From Azolla caroliniana (Eukaryota; Polypodiophyta): DNA of 64,000 bases. The DNA lies in the NCBI GenBank assembly GCA_043228905.1, contig JBHGNT010000009.1:20336001-20400000 (forward strand), read 5' to 3'. Positions 11,256 through 22,850 of the stretch are shown here, piece after piece. The notes beneath the pieces are model-generated. The model had not been told where the DNA came from, made no database searches, and saw only the letters and a list, made by a program, of their open reading frames with translations. Every line of letters begins with the position of its first letter. Position 1 is the first letter of the stretch. Both the position numbers and the translations under genes were made by a program.

Positions 11256-13041
11256 TCTGCAAACATTTTAAACACATGTATGTATATAGAGTAGATTTTG
11301 AAAGGCAATGCCTGGGTTTCCTGCCATCCAAACACTTGATACAAGGCTGGATAATGTGGGTAGTTACACAAAGTCTATTCCTATACAATGCTTAATGTTA
11401 AGCTAGCTATGCCTCATTTTAAAGGGTCACAGACAAATTAAAGCGTTTGCTTTGATTCAGATCATAGTGGCTAAGATGGCGAAGAAGAGAGTTCTCACAT
11501 TATGTACATTGTTTTGGTATTAAAGAGGCTAGCTATAAGAAAAGCAATAAGAGATTTTGTTCTGAACTCTATTATGTTGTGAGTGGTGTGTTAAAATCAA
11601 ATGAATATAGCCTGATTAGAAAGAAGATTATGGATATGTGTGTGTTTGGAATTGTTGTGCATGGTACCATAAGTGCGAGGTGGGAGGAATTGATCCTTAG
11701 GAACACAAAGAGTATATTCCAATATGGAGGGTGGAAGAACATTCCTTTGGCGAGGTCACTCACCATTTATGAGGAGTACCTAGAACAATGTCAATACTAA
11801 TGTTGCACTAACTCACTCACATATAAGTAGAAAAGCATATGTTTATGTGACTGAATTGTTGTCTTGATTTTTCTAATGCATTCAATTGTTTTGTATCCAC
11901 AACGAAATTTAGGATTATGCGGAAGTGTTACACATGCTTTAATTCTCGTTCATCTAGTTGCAACTTATGTAGGGATTTAATGGATGGTTATAGTTATTAG
12001 ATGATACAATTGATTCCTTGTCAAGCTTTAAATGATAATGTAGAGTTGGTTTTTCGACAAAGCTATCCATTTATTTATGTGGTAGCTAAAGACTAAGACT
12101 ATAGCTAGGCATCAACAATGATTCATTTGAGTCTTAGTTTCAGTTTGCTAAAAAGAAATTGTAATTATTAATCCATTAGCCAAACCATGTCCCCATTTCA
12201 AATCATAACCAATCTGTTTGAGCAATTAAAGCATGAAACCAGTCCTTCATGGTTCAAACCAAGCCATCGTCTATTGCTAGCTAGTAGCTACAAACCCACT
12301 TTCAATACACTATTCCCTAAGCTTTCAATGTAGGTTTGAATGCGCATGCATAGTTGTTGAAAACGCATATTCTATGTTTTAGAATACTTTGAACTTTGAA
12401 GTATTCTACACATATCCTATGTTTTTGAACTTCTATTTTATACAATTTCACATATTCTACATATTCCAAGTTTTCGACGTAGTCTACATGTTTAATGTTT
12501 CAAAACAGTTTACATCATTTTAGAGTTAAAATTTTGTTTTTTAAACTTTCGATTTAAAGAAGTATTTAAGGTATTCATGTAATGATTTTATTTGTAAAAT
12601 ACGTATAGTTGTTTTTTTAAAAATTGTAGAATATTTCTATTGATGTTGTATGCTAAGTATTCTACAACAGGAGGGCACATGTGTATATAAGGCCACTCTT
12701 GTACAAGATAGGGTTGCAAACAAATATTCACAATGGTGAGGGTTGCTATAACGATGATGGAATAATACTTTACTTATATATAATATGTTGAGAGGGAGAT
12801 TAATGTGTGGTTAGTGCGAGTAGGTAGTGAACATGCCACCACTTGTTGGTGCTTTGCAATAACTTGTCTTTATGTGAGAATGAGAGAGGGGGTGAGCATT
12901 CCTAGTGATATCTCATGCTAAAAATTGTGACCAAGAGGAGACCAATGACTAATAAAAAGTTAATCGGCAACAAACCTCACACATTGATAAACCATTCCTA
13001 CAACGGATGATGTGCTCTTGCTAGTTCTAAAAAGCTTATAG
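11256..13041. other. Non-coding stretch after the UBP gene
   Basis: It contains the 3' UTR of the deubiquitinase gene and AT-rich intergenic DNA. An open frame of 73 codons at 11579-11800 has no features I recognise and is probably chance. I see no clear poly(A) signal. From 12360 to 12670 there are repeated, imperfect tattctaca-like words but no defined element. Confidence 0.5.
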
Positions 13042-13050
13042 TAGAAAGTA

Positions 13051-13363
13051 GGGAAAAGTACCAGGATACCCATGGAAGTTTGTCTATTTACCAGAATGCC
13101 CCTAGAAGTTCCAAATTTACCAAACTACTCCTATGTCCAAAAAATTACACTTTATAAAGTAATTATACACTCAAATCTACAAGCCCTATTTACCAGAATA
13201 CCCTTAAAACACAAATTTCTTTACTTAAGAGATTCTTTGGGTCCTTTGTACTTACTTTATAAAGTGCATTTTTTTGGACATTGGGGTAGTTTGGTAAATT
13301 TGGAACTTCCAGGGGCATTCTGGTAAATAGACGAACTTCCAAGGGTATCCTGGTAGTTTTCCC
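13051..13363. mobile_element. Mutator-like MITE with long terminal inverted repeats
   Basis: The element is 313 bp, begins GGGAAAAGTACCAGG and ends CCTGGTAGTTTTCCC. The two arms, about 115 bp each, are near-perfect reverse complements, from 13051 inward to about 13168 and from 13363 back to about 13245. The 9-bp sequence tagaaagta is found on both sides, at 13042-13050 and 13364-13372. Long TIRs with a 9-bp duplication are typical of non-autonomous Mutator-like elements. It has no coding capacity; the open frame within it is a by-product. Confidence 0.92.
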
Positions 13364-13557
13364 TAGAAAGTACTCTCAAAAGTTGTACCACAAGGTTTAT
13401 GTGTTGTTATGAAGGTAAATTGTATCAATGTAAATACATATTCACTTGCCAAAGACCAAGTTTGTATCCCAAGGTGTATTACATCGAGTATATGTCTTTC
13501 TTTGTTAGAGTTCTATCTCACTACCGAGGTTATGATATGGACCCTATTAAACCGACA

Positions 13558-13757
13558 TTAACAATCGGCAACAGTTCGGTTTGGTTCGAGAGGGTCAAAA
13601 ACAATTAAAAAAAAACCCGTTAAACCTTTTAAACCGCGGTTTCTACCTGTTGATATTGAACTGAACTATTAAAAAAAACCCGAACTAAACCGTTTAAACC
13701 GTTAAGCCATAGTTTCACGGTTCGGTTCGGTTCAAACGATATGTTGCCAATTGTTAA
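13558..13757. mobile_element. Small hAT-like MITE related to the 23080 element
   Basis: About 200 bp, starting ttaacaatcggcaacagttc and ending gttgccaattgttaa, with subterminal AACCG/CGGTT repeats. The left end shares atcggcaacagttcggttt with the left end of the hAT element at 23080, which suggests a deletion derivative or the same transposase. I could not find a convincing 8-bp target duplication, so the exact ends are uncertain. Confidence 0.65.
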
Positions 13758-14690
13758 CCACCGTATACCCTTTGGTCGATGACATATGTTAGCAATCATA
13801 TTAACTTGATTCCAAAGCTTGCTCACTCAACATAAGGACTTTATCAAGACAATTAAACAAGCTAAAAGACAAGCAAATACACATCATAAATAGCCACACT
13901 CTGATTAATCAATACATATAATGATGTTAATGCATGAGGATTAGTTGTGCAAACATTGATCTTATAAATAAAATGAGAGAAGAAGAAATTTTATACCCTT
14001 TAGTATGAATTGTGGAATTTCGGAAGAGCCAAAAAGCCTATATTTATACTTCTGTTATATTTCAATTCTTTTCACACTAGGAGGACATATGGCTTTGCCT
14101 TTCCTACTTTTAGTGCTATCCTCTCTCTTAATAAATTGTAGCTTGGTTATGTTATATCTATGCTCATATCACTAGAAATGTTGGAGTATATGGCAACTAC
14201 GTCTTAACATCTTCCTAGTCCAATGCATGTGCACTCATGAGTGCGTTGGTTCATGTTGCTATCAGATGTGCCCTTTGGGGATGGGAGATGCATAGGTAAA
14301 AATGGGGATTGGTGACGGGTTCAAGAATACATCTTTTGGGTGTGGGGATGGACTGAAGGATACATGTCAAGGATCAAGGTTAAGTTATGGATTGGGAAGG
14401 AAGGGGGTTTGGATTGGACAGGGTGGTTGGATGGGATCTAAGGAATGTTGAGAGGCGGTATTGGGGTTGTTATGATGAGGGAAGGATGAGTAGGTTGAAG
14501 GTAGTTTATAGAGCCTTTTGTACTCAACAAGGCATTTGGCACATAATACACGTTTTGGTAGTTTGTGTGGGATAACATGATGTGCTGAAGGAAATCTATG
14601 TTGATTGGAGGTAGGGGTATCTCTTGCATTAGCAATGTTGACTATAAGAACTCTATATGAATCAACCGTTACAATCTTTTTCGATGCTAT
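13758..14690. other. Non-coding, AT-rich; possible LINE remnant
   Basis: No gene found. The GT-rich stretch at 14270-14640 may be a decayed part of the LINE whose clearer remains start downstream, but I cannot support this by motif. Confidence 0.35.
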
Positions 14691-15174
14691 CAGTTCAAGG
14701 AACTGCTATTATGTGCAATGATATGCAAGTGGCATTGGGACAATTTATGGCTTCATGGTCCCCCACTAGCAATTAGATTTGGTTTGGTTATTTCTTTCCT
14801 TTAAAAGTTATTTTAGGAGCTAAAGTAACTAGCACTGCAGGTGATGTTATATACTTTAATGTGGGTGATGATGGTAGGTTGTGGCATGTATTTTCTGCAT
14901 CAAATGTGTGGATGCCCACTAATGTTTCAGCTATTCGAGTAGTTGCAAGATTTGGAAAAAAATGGTTCTTGGATCCACCATTTGAAGAATGCTTATGATG
15001 TTGTTCATTGTGGGTTTTTCAAAGAAAGCCGCTTTACAATTTGGGGATCCAGTTGATTATCAATGGAAAAAGTCGAGTGTTGGTGGAAATGGTAAACATT
15101 TGGAGTTTTTCCAATATTCGGTTAAGCTAGGTAGAAATTTATTGTTGTGATCAAAGTATAAATGCCCTGCTGCC

Positions 15175-15908
15175 ATGAAGCATTGGACTACAAATGATGT
15201 GAATGTATTGCAACTTACCAAATTTTGGAAATGGTTGTGGAGTATGCAGTTGCCGAAAAAAGTGATTTGTTTTCGTTGGTTGTTGATGCATTATGTTCTT
15301 CCTATTGGTGATTGGTTGAGGCAAAATCGGCCATATGCTTGTGGAATGCATTGTGGTGCATCTATGGAATCTATGTTGCATTTGTTTTGGTTATGTCCCA
15401 GGAGCAAGCAATTTTGGAGTAAGCTGTTTTTATTGCTAAGACACCATTATTCTCGTTCTATTTTCTTGTGGGGTGCAATATTTTGGGTGTCCTTCATGGA
15501 GATGTTATGAAGTATGAAAGTAGGAATGCTTCTCATGTCTTTCATTTTTCCCATGGGCACCTCTATCTCACTTCATTTCCATCTTCTATTCCACGGTTTA
15601 GAATTGAAAATATGGTTATTTGGTGTACTATTACGTCATTAGCTCTTTGGATAATATGGAAAGCGAGATGTGATACCGTTTTTAATAATGCTCACATACA
15701 TCTCCGCACCATGCTTATTGAATTCTTGTTGTTATTTGTCCATACACTACGTGGTCAATATGATGATCTGCAGGGTTCAACTGATGTTCTATGGCAATGT
15801 CAAGTGGACTTTAAGAAACGATGGCAAGGGCTTCACTTATTTTCGGAGACAACTTCTGCTCTAAGGTGGAATTATGCCATACCTTCTTTTTTGTTGTATA
15901 GATTGTAG
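15175..15908 (+). pseudogene. LINE-E remnant: reverse-transcriptase zinc-binding domain
   Basis: Two overlapping open frames (15175-15510 and 15468-15908) read the C-terminal zinc-binding domain of plant LINE proteins (zf-RVT type): WKWLWSMQLPKKVICFRWLL, then a CGASMESMLHLFWLCPRSKQFW segment with the H-x-x-x-x-C pair. A frameshift lies near 15490. The upstream sequence (about 14690-15170) looks like the decayed end of the preceding domain, and a short A tract near 16060 may be the 3' end. This LINE differs from the LINE-A to LINE-D family, having another C-terminal domain and an A-rich tail. Confidence 0.75.
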
Positions 15909-16069
15909 TTTGTGCTCCTCTTGTTTCTTATATGATATCATCTATTTGATCAGATGTTGGTATTAGCCTTTGTATCACAATAGAGGTGAGATGAAATGTC
16001 TCCTTCTGTTTTCTATATGTACATTTCTCAAGTAATATACTAAGGTGTATCTTTCTTTTAAAAAAAAAC

Positions 16070-17165
16070 AATCACGTTCACGGTAAAAACCTCAATAACA
16101 AACACAATATAGACTCTAGAGGTCATTGACAACCATCATGTAGAGATCAATGAAACTATTTTTAGAAGCGAAATGAGTCAATGTCAACCATCATATAGAG
16201 CTCAACATCTCCCATCGAGATGAGTTGTCGTAGTGGACAATTGCAGCGACACCAATTGCTTACCACCACGTTCATTTTCAAGGCTAACTTTCATTTCATT
16301 TGTGCATTTGATAATCATAAAATGCCACGAATTGGATCTCCAACAACAAATCCCCACTAGCAAACACAACCCAAGGAAGCAACTATATTGAAAACTAACA
16401 CCTCAAACCTAGAACTAGTTGTTGCGCTACAATCCATCTAGAGCGACTAATCTTAGTTGAACGTAAGAGGAGACCCATACCCTCTAGTAGTAACGAACAA
16501 TAACATTGAGTCGGCCTAGATAAGAAAGGTTGAGCAGACAACACTTATGACCATATGAACATGCTCAAACATATCACACAAACCTAAAAGTCACAGTCTC
16601 TAATTTGGGATGAGAGTGGTCACATTCAGTCTCATCCTAGTTGAAGTTTGCTTTTGTATGCTTCTAGAATTTTTTTGTAATGACTTCCTTTACATAAAGT
16701 AAGTTTTTTTGCCAACATCTCATGAAGAGGGACATAGTGCATTACCCAACTCTCCTCCCTCGAACAAGAACCGAAATAGATAGTCTAAGCTTGTATATGT
16801 TGGACTAAAAGCTACACCAATAGGTGTGAATTGTTGGGCTAAAAGTCCTACTCTACCCATTTACATCTTGTTGTGAACACTCCACTTGGAGTTAGGGCTT
16901 AGTTACCCCAACTATAAGTATTGGGAACTAACTCTTGTAATATAGTTTGGTGGGTTTTGAAATATACAATTTTCTCTTGAGCTATAACCGTGTAACTGTC
17001 TTCCACCTACTCTCTATATATCTTTGTGTGATTCAATAGCACATCGTTCATCTTCTTGTTTCATCCCTGTTTGCTTGTTCCATTAAATAAGATCCATATT
17101 AATCTGCATAAGTTGGCATACCATCACACAATAATTGACTAAGACACATCCAGTGTCAACAAACA
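16070..17165. other. Non-coding; possible lone LTR at 16798-17161
   Basis: No genes seen. 16798-17161 begins TGTTGGACTAAAAG and ends GTGTCAACA, contains promoter- and terminator-like AT-rich words, and abuts copia-3 coding sequence at 17162. That would fit a solo LTR, but no second copy and no target duplication are present, so the call stays tentative. An alternative left end is 16833. Confidence 0.35.
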
Positions 17166-17177
17166 GTAAAGTCGAGC

Positions 17178-20100
17178 TTGCTAGATGAGGAGGCGCATCG
17201 GAAAGATAAAGATACGAGCTCCGACTCCAAAGCGCTCCTTACCGAATCGGAACGCGGAAGACATAGAAACCGTAGTCCCCAGAACCGGGAGAAGTCGGGG
17301 ACACGGTCAAAGTCAAGGGGGAGGCCCACTTGCTTCTATTGCGGCAAGCCGGGACACTTCCAAAAGAACTGTCGGCATTTCCGAAAAGATAAGGAGACTG
17401 ACGGTACCGATTCGAAGCGGACCCCGGACCGGAACGGCAAAGACCGGAGGGGGCCGGACCGGAAGGGAACGACGGCAATCGCGGCAAGTGAAGAAGAGTT
17501 GATGCTCATCACTGAGGAGAGTGAGATAAACCTTGCCGGCGACGAGATGACCTGGGTGGTAGACTCCGGAGCGTCGTTCCACCTTACCCCGGACCGGAAA
17601 TGCTTCTCATTCTACGTAGCCGGTGATCACGGCTGTGTCCGGATGGGGAATGAAGGTACATGCCGAATTGTCGGCATAGGAGACGTGTGGCTAACAACAC
17701 CAACTGGATGCAAGTTGTTGCTGAAGGATGTCCGACACGTTCCGGAGGTTCGTCTGAACCTGATATCAGTCGGTCGGCTAGATGATGAAGGCTACATGGG
17801 TAGCATCCGGAATGGTGTCATGAAGTTCAGCAAAGGGAGCCTGATTGTGGCTCGGGCCCGGAAGGTCAACACATTGTACCTAATGAATGCCCGGCTATGT
17901 CCGGAAGAAGTGAATGTGGCATCCGACACTACCGGTGAGCTATGGCACAAGAGGCTATGTCATATGAGCGAGAAGGGGATGAAGAGGCTTGCAGACGACA
18001 ACTTCATTCCAGTGAAGAACGTGCACTTGGAGAAGTGCACTGATTGTCTGGCCGGTAAGCAAAACCGGACCTCCTTTCGACCAAGGCCACCGATGAGACA
18101 TAATGCACGACTGGAGTTGGTGCATACGGATATGTGTCAAGTAGACACGAAGTCACATGCCGGAGCGCAGTACTTCGTGACATTCATAGATGACCACAGC
18201 CGGAAGCTGTGGGCCACATCGTTGAAGACGAAGGATCAGGTGCTATCCGTCTTCAAAGAGCTCCACGCGAGAGTGGAAAGAGAAACCAGTCGGAAGCTGA
18301 AGGCGGTTCGAGCAGATAACGGAGGAGAATACCGGGGGCAGTTCGAGGAGTACTGCCGCTCGAAGGGAATCTGGCTCGAATTTACTGTGCTGAAGACGCC
18401 GGAACTAAACGGGTTGGCCGAGAGGATGAACCAGACCATAATGGAGAGGGTCCGGAGTATGCTGGCGCATGCAAAACTACCCAAGAAGTTTTGGGCTGAG
18501 GCACTGTCAACGGCCACATATGTGATAAACAGGTCACCCTCAGTACCCTTGGACGGAGACACGCCATAGAGAGTCTGGACCGGTAAGGAAGTGTCCTACC
18601 GGCATCTGAAGGTATTCAGGTGTCTCGCGTACGTGCATGTAGCTAAGGACCGGAGAGGAAAGTTAGATCCAAAGACACGGCCATGCATATTCCTCGGTTA
18701 CGGTGACGATGAGTTTGAATACCGAGTGTGGGACCTGGTCGACAAGAAGGTATTCCAGAGTCAAGATATTATCTTCATGGAGGACAAGACGCTCGCCGAC
18801 TAGGAGTCGGAGAAGAAGATAATGAACTCCGAGTCGACCGGTAAGGACCGACTCTACGATGAGCAGACCCAACCGGCAAGAGACCGGTTAGCACTCGAGG
18901 GACCAGCCGGTTACGGTGAGGATACCGAACAGGCTGAAGAAGAAGTAGAGGAAGCTGAAACCGGAACCGGCCAAGACCCCGAATCGGATTCCGATGAAGA
19001 GCAAATGGAGGAGCCGGTTACCGAAGCCCGAAGACGGAGATATCCTCTCAGAGAGATAAGGCCCCCCCGGAGATTTCCGGATGCAGAGCATGTTCTGCTG
19101 ACCGATGAGGGGGAGCCGGAAAGCTTCGAAGAAGCGAAGGATGACACCCACAGCCGCAAATGGTTAAGTGCCATGCAAGACGAGATGGATTCCCTGCATG
19201 AGAACCATATGTACGAATTGGTGGAGTTGCCGAAAGGAAAGCGGGCACTCCGAAACAAGTGGGTGTACAAGTTGAAACCGGGAGATGCCGGCAACCCCCC
19301 GAGATACAAAGCCAAGATCGTGGTGAAGGGGTTCCAGCAAAAGAAGGGCGTGGACTTCGACGAGATATTTGCCCCGGTAGTAAAGATGACCTCCATCCGG
19401 ACGGTGCTGAGTATAGCGGCAAGCATGGACCTCAAGGTAGAGCAGCTAGACGTGAAGACGACATTCCTTCACGACGACCTCGAAGAGGAGATCTACATGC
19501 AGCAACCGGAAGGATTTGTGGAGAAAGGGAAGGAGCACCTGGTTTGCTGGTTGAAGAAGAGCCTCTACGGGTTGAAGCAGGCCCCCCGGCAATGGTACCA
19601 GAAGTTCGACTCCTTCATGACCGATCAACGGTACCACAAGACGCAGGCCGATCACTGCGTGTTTGTGAAGAAGTTTGAAGGAGGCGACTTCCTGATACTC
19701 CTTCTATACGTGGATGACATGTTGATCGTCGGACGGGATCAAGTCAAAATACGGATGCTGAAGAAGGCTCTCAACCGGACCTTCTCAATGAAAGACTTGG
19801 GTCCGGCAAGACAGATGTTGGGGATGCATATTATCCGGAACCGGTCAGCGAAGCAATTATGGCTGTCACAGGAAAAGTACGTGACAAAGGTGCTTCACCG
19901 GTTCAACATGTCAGATGCGAAACCGGTCGGATCGACACTTTCGGCAAACTGCAGGTTATCCGATAAGCAAAGTCGGAAGACGAAAGCAGAAAAGGCTGAT
20001 ATGATGAAGATTCCATATGCCTCTGCCGTGGGGAGCTTGATGTACGCAATGGTGTGTACCCGACCAAATATAGGATACGCAGTCGGAGTGGTGAGCCGGT

Positions 20101-20683
20101 TTATGAGCAATCCCGGCAAGGAGCACTGGAACGCGGTCAAATGGATACTCCGGTATTTGAAGGCACTTCAAATATGTGTCTCCAATTCGGCTCCGGAAAA
20201 CCTCAACTTGACGGTTACACCGATTCAGACATGTCGGCTGATGTGGATACCAACCGGTCTACATCCGGGTACGTAATGACATATGCAGGGGGAGCTGTTT
20301 CGTGGCAGTCAAGGCTGCAGAAGACGGATGCATTGTCAACCACGGAGGCGGAGTACATGGCGGTTGTGGAAGCCGGCAAGGAAATATTATGGATGAAGGA
20401 CTTCATCGGAGAGCTCGGTATCCGGCAAGATGAATACCGACTCTATTGCGACAGTCAAAGTGCCATCCACCTTGCTAAGAATGCGGCCTACCATTCTCGG
20501 ACGAAGCATATCCAACGAAGGTATCACTGGATCCGGGAAAGAGTAGATGACCAGGAGTTCGCACTGACGAAGATCCACACGGCCGAGAACGGGTCAGATA
20601 TGCTGACCAAAGTGTTGATACCCGACAAGCTGGATGCACGTCGGAAGAGAATCGGACTGGTAAGACACCCCATGCCGGAGTGA
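17178..20683 (+). pseudogene. Copia-3 gag-pol (two TAG stops, one frameshift)
   Basis: Reads the end of gag with a CCHC knuckle (CFYCGKPGHFQKNC, about 17332-17373), protease (WVVDSGASFHLTP, about 17550), the pre-integrase region (HKRLCHMSEKG, about 17947), an integrase core with RADNGGEY (about 18310) and LNGLAERMN, reverse transcriptase (LDVKTTFLHDDLEEE, about 19447; LLYVDDMLIVG, about 19702) and RNase H (DSDMSADVDTNRSTSGY, LSTTEAEY). In-frame TAG stops occur at 18567-18569 and 18801-18803, and a one-base deletion near 20160 shifts the frame before RNase H. TNT1/Tork-like by sequence style (inference). Otherwise well preserved, so decay is recent relative to copia-1. Confidence 0.9.
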
Positions 20684-20693
20684 AGGGGGAGTT

Positions 20694-21551
20694 TGTTGGG
20701 AGACAGGTCCCTCCGGATGGTGCAGACCTAGTGAAGACCGGATGAGGAGTACCCGGCTACGGAGAGCCGGATGGTGCAGACCCGGTGAGCACCGGATGAG
20801 GAGTACTCGGCTACGGAGAGCCGGATGGTGCAGACCCGGTGAGAACCGGATGAGGAGTACCCGGCTACGGAGAGCCGGATGGTGCAGACCCGGTGAAGAC
20901 CGGATGAGGAGTACCCGACTACGGAGAGCCGGATGGTGCAGACCCGGTGAGAACCGGATGAGGAGTACCCGGCTACGGAGAGCCAGATGGTGCAGACCCG
21001 GTGAGAACCGGATGAGGAGTACCCGGCTACGGAGAGCCGGATGGTGCAGACCCGATCAGGAATGCTCACTGGATGAAGAGACATATTCGTAAATATGTTT
21101 TTGAGAGTCCATCGAGGCTATATTTGTAAATAGCCGAAAAGTCATATTAGTATAAATATGACTTAGGGCAAACTTTTGGTTTGTTGTTGTCATTCTTGTT
21201 GGTACAAGGATAGAGTCAGCGTGTAACTATGTACAGAGAGAGAGAGAGAGAGAGAAAGAGGTTGTTGCCTCTGTTGTAACCGCCGCCTGTGGCGAGGATC
21301 GTGAGCACGAGGTCGTTGCCTCCGTGAACTCATTGTTGTACATTCTAGCATAGTGATAGTTTGCAGCCTGTGGGCTGCCGTGGTTTTTTCCCTTGGTTTG
21401 GGTTTTCCACGTAAACATCCTGTGTACCCTTCTCTTCTTTGTGTCGTGCATTCATTCCCATTTTCTGTGTATGATTCTAAGCTCGGTTGTGGCCGAGCGT
21501 TGCGCATAAGGAGCATTTTAGTTCCCGTCACCCCGACCTACTGTGGGGACA
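20694..21551 (+). repeat. Copia-3 3' LTR with internal minisatellite
   Basis: 858 bp, starting TGTTGGGAGACAGG and ending ACTGTGGGGACA. The upstream third is a 54-bp tandem array. Downstream lies a TATA-like region (agtataaatatgac, about 21150), the likely promoter, and a GA microsatellite at about 21235-21262. Its end is set by the start of LINE-like coding sequence at 21552. Confidence 0.8.
20714..21054. repeat. 54-bp tandem repeat (about 6 copies) in the copia-3 LTR
   Basis: The unit begins ggatgaggagtacccggcta and is repeated at 20740, 20794, 20848, 20902, 20956 and 21010, with a partial unit before and few differences between copies. Because 54 is a multiple of three, both strands show repetitive open frames of about 117 codons that are artefacts of the array. 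Confidence 0.95.
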
Positions 21552-21676
21552 CTCTTCACGACCTCTAGGGTCACGAAGGTCATAAAGAAATTACAACATA
21601 GGAAGTCCATGGACCACACAGGATTGCGAGCAGAACACATCATATATGCGAGAGAGTGCCTAGCTCCCTTGCTAAC
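21552..21676 (+). mobile_element. LINE-C, left part (between copia-3 and copia-4)
   Basis: Translates as a LINE segment resembling the LINE-D region at about 51185-51305: the block KKLQHRKSMDHTGLRAEHI corresponds to DRLQFWKVQDHDGLLGEHF. The reading continues at 31491 after copia-4 (PLLA before, then IFNRALTEGFPPQWT), so both parts belong to one LINE copy. Confidence 0.85.
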
Positions 21677-21743
21677 TGTAAAAGATTGCTTGTGAAAGAG
21701 TTAGAAAGAACAATACACAAAGAGAGACAGAGAGAGTATGCGG

Positions 21744-21777
<34 letters not shown>

Positions 21778-22114
21778 AAGACACACTATTTTTCAAAATT
21801 ATATGAATACTCTGTGGTCTACATCTACAACGCGCTCATCAACGCTATTTATACAAGTCCACACGGGACTGTTAGAATTACGGTGTACTTCAATGCTCAC
21901 ACGAGCATCTGACACTAACTACGAGACTATAACTGCCTAGTAGTCTAACCTATACTAGGCTTCCGGTTACGGATTGGATCCGGCATACCGGCTCCCCAGC
22001 TCACCGGTCCTTACTGCTTACTGACTCGGTTGCTCACCGGCATACCGATTCATCTCGCTTACCGGCTCAGGCTTATTCAACCGATTCGGCTCTGATTGAG
22101 CTTGCCGCTCAACA
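21677..22114 (-). repeat. Copia-4 3' LTR
   Basis: 438 bp; on the minus strand it starts TGTTGAGCGGCAAGC and ends with CAATCTTTTACA. It holds a long GA/CT microsatellite (about 21720-21776) and a TATA-like box (tataaatagcg on the minus strand, about 21845). The purine tract ttgagggggag (minus strand) adjoins it at 22115-22125. Confidence 0.93.
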
Positions 22115-22201
22115 CTCCCCCTCAAGCTCAACCTGAGGTAGGGACGTAGTGTCAACCTCTGTGGCATTCGGTTCTTCCAACTGACTTCTCCTGGCATCGC
22201 T

Positions 22202-22850
22202 TCACCTTGCTCTCACTCCTTGTCTGGTCCGGTCCCGTTTGCCGCGACCCCTTTGGTTCTGCGCGCCTCGACCTTCGGCATGTCTGCTCAATAGGCCCAT
22301 CTCAGCTCCTTCACTGTTATGACTCCGGCGCTTGCCGATCCGTCGGTTCCACTGCGATGGCATCGACTTCCGCTGCATCCGTGTCTCCTTGGCCTCTCGT
22401 TGATCCGACTCATCCGGATCCATCTATTGAACCGAATCGGCTGTCTCCGACTCGTTCCAGCTCTTGTCGGAATCGGTATCCTCCGATTCAATTTTCGGCT
22501 TCAGGCCTCTCACCACATCGGACCACGTCCGGGTCTTGGCCTTCTCTGTGCTTCCCTTGGCTTCTTCAGCCGGTTCACCGAAGTTGAATTCTTCATTCAA
22601 CTCCGCATCATGGCCATTACGATCGTGATGACCTCCGCATAGCATGCACTTCTCTTCCTGAGTGTACACTTCTTCTTCACAACCGCTTACTCCGACCTGT
22701 TCGGATGTGCCAACTTCCTTCGTCGACTCGGCTTCATTTTTCTTCTTGTCTCCACCTCTACCGGTTCTTCTCTTACCTACGGGTTCAACAGTTTTTTTGC
22801 CTTTGCCCATTTCGGTAGTGTCTTTGCCCTTGCGTCTCCCCCTCAAGTGC
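22202..22850 (-). CDS. Copia-4: unusual C-terminal extension after RNase H
   Basis: The frame that encodes RNase H continues past the usual copia end (LGVQRLDVPHLRG, about 22855) for about 215 more codons, with one TAG at 22424-22426, to about 22202, shortly before the purine tract. The extension is highly charged: a Lys/Gly-rich start, an acidic Glu-rich part, a possible Cys/His cluster (EKCMLCGGHHDRNGHD, about 22628) and an Arg-rich end. I do not recognise it as a known domain. The spacing C-x2-C-x3-H-x4-H recalls a nucleic-acid-binding knuckle, but that is inference. It could also be untranslated sequence that happens to stay open. Confidence 0.5.

Larger units (their letters stand above)
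17162..21551 (+). mobile_element. Copia-3, 5'-truncated Ty1/copia element
   Basis: Internal region from within gag to RNase H, then a purine tract (tgaagggggagtt, 20681-20693) and a single 3' LTR at 20694-21551. No 5' LTR or primer site is visible; the left end starts inside gag next to an LTR-like stretch. The right LTR end abuts LINE-C sequence at 21552, so the element was inserted in that LINE. Base composition is clearly GC- and CGG-richer than the neighbouring host DNA. Confidence 0.88.

Noticed and set aside
11579-11800. 73-codon open frame as a gene
   Set aside because: No recognisable domain, no neighbours in an operon-like or exon context, and a minus-strand frame of similar length overlaps it.
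13072-13326. 84-codon open frame
   Set aside because: It lies entirely inside the inverted repeats of the Mutator-like MITE.
16798-17161. Confirmed solo LTR
   Set aside because: It has TG...CA ends but no matching target duplication and no second copy in the window; kept only as a possibility.
19048-19435. Minus-strand frames of more than 120 codons in copia-3
   Set aside because: They are shadows of the GC-rich plus-strand polyprotein frame.
20728-21092. Repetitive open frames of about 117 codons on both strands
   Set aside because: They arise because the 54-bp LTR repeat is a multiple of three; there is no start context or gene structure.
21190-21531. Minus-strand 113-codon frame
   Set aside because: It lies within the copia-3 LTR and crosses a GA microsatellite.
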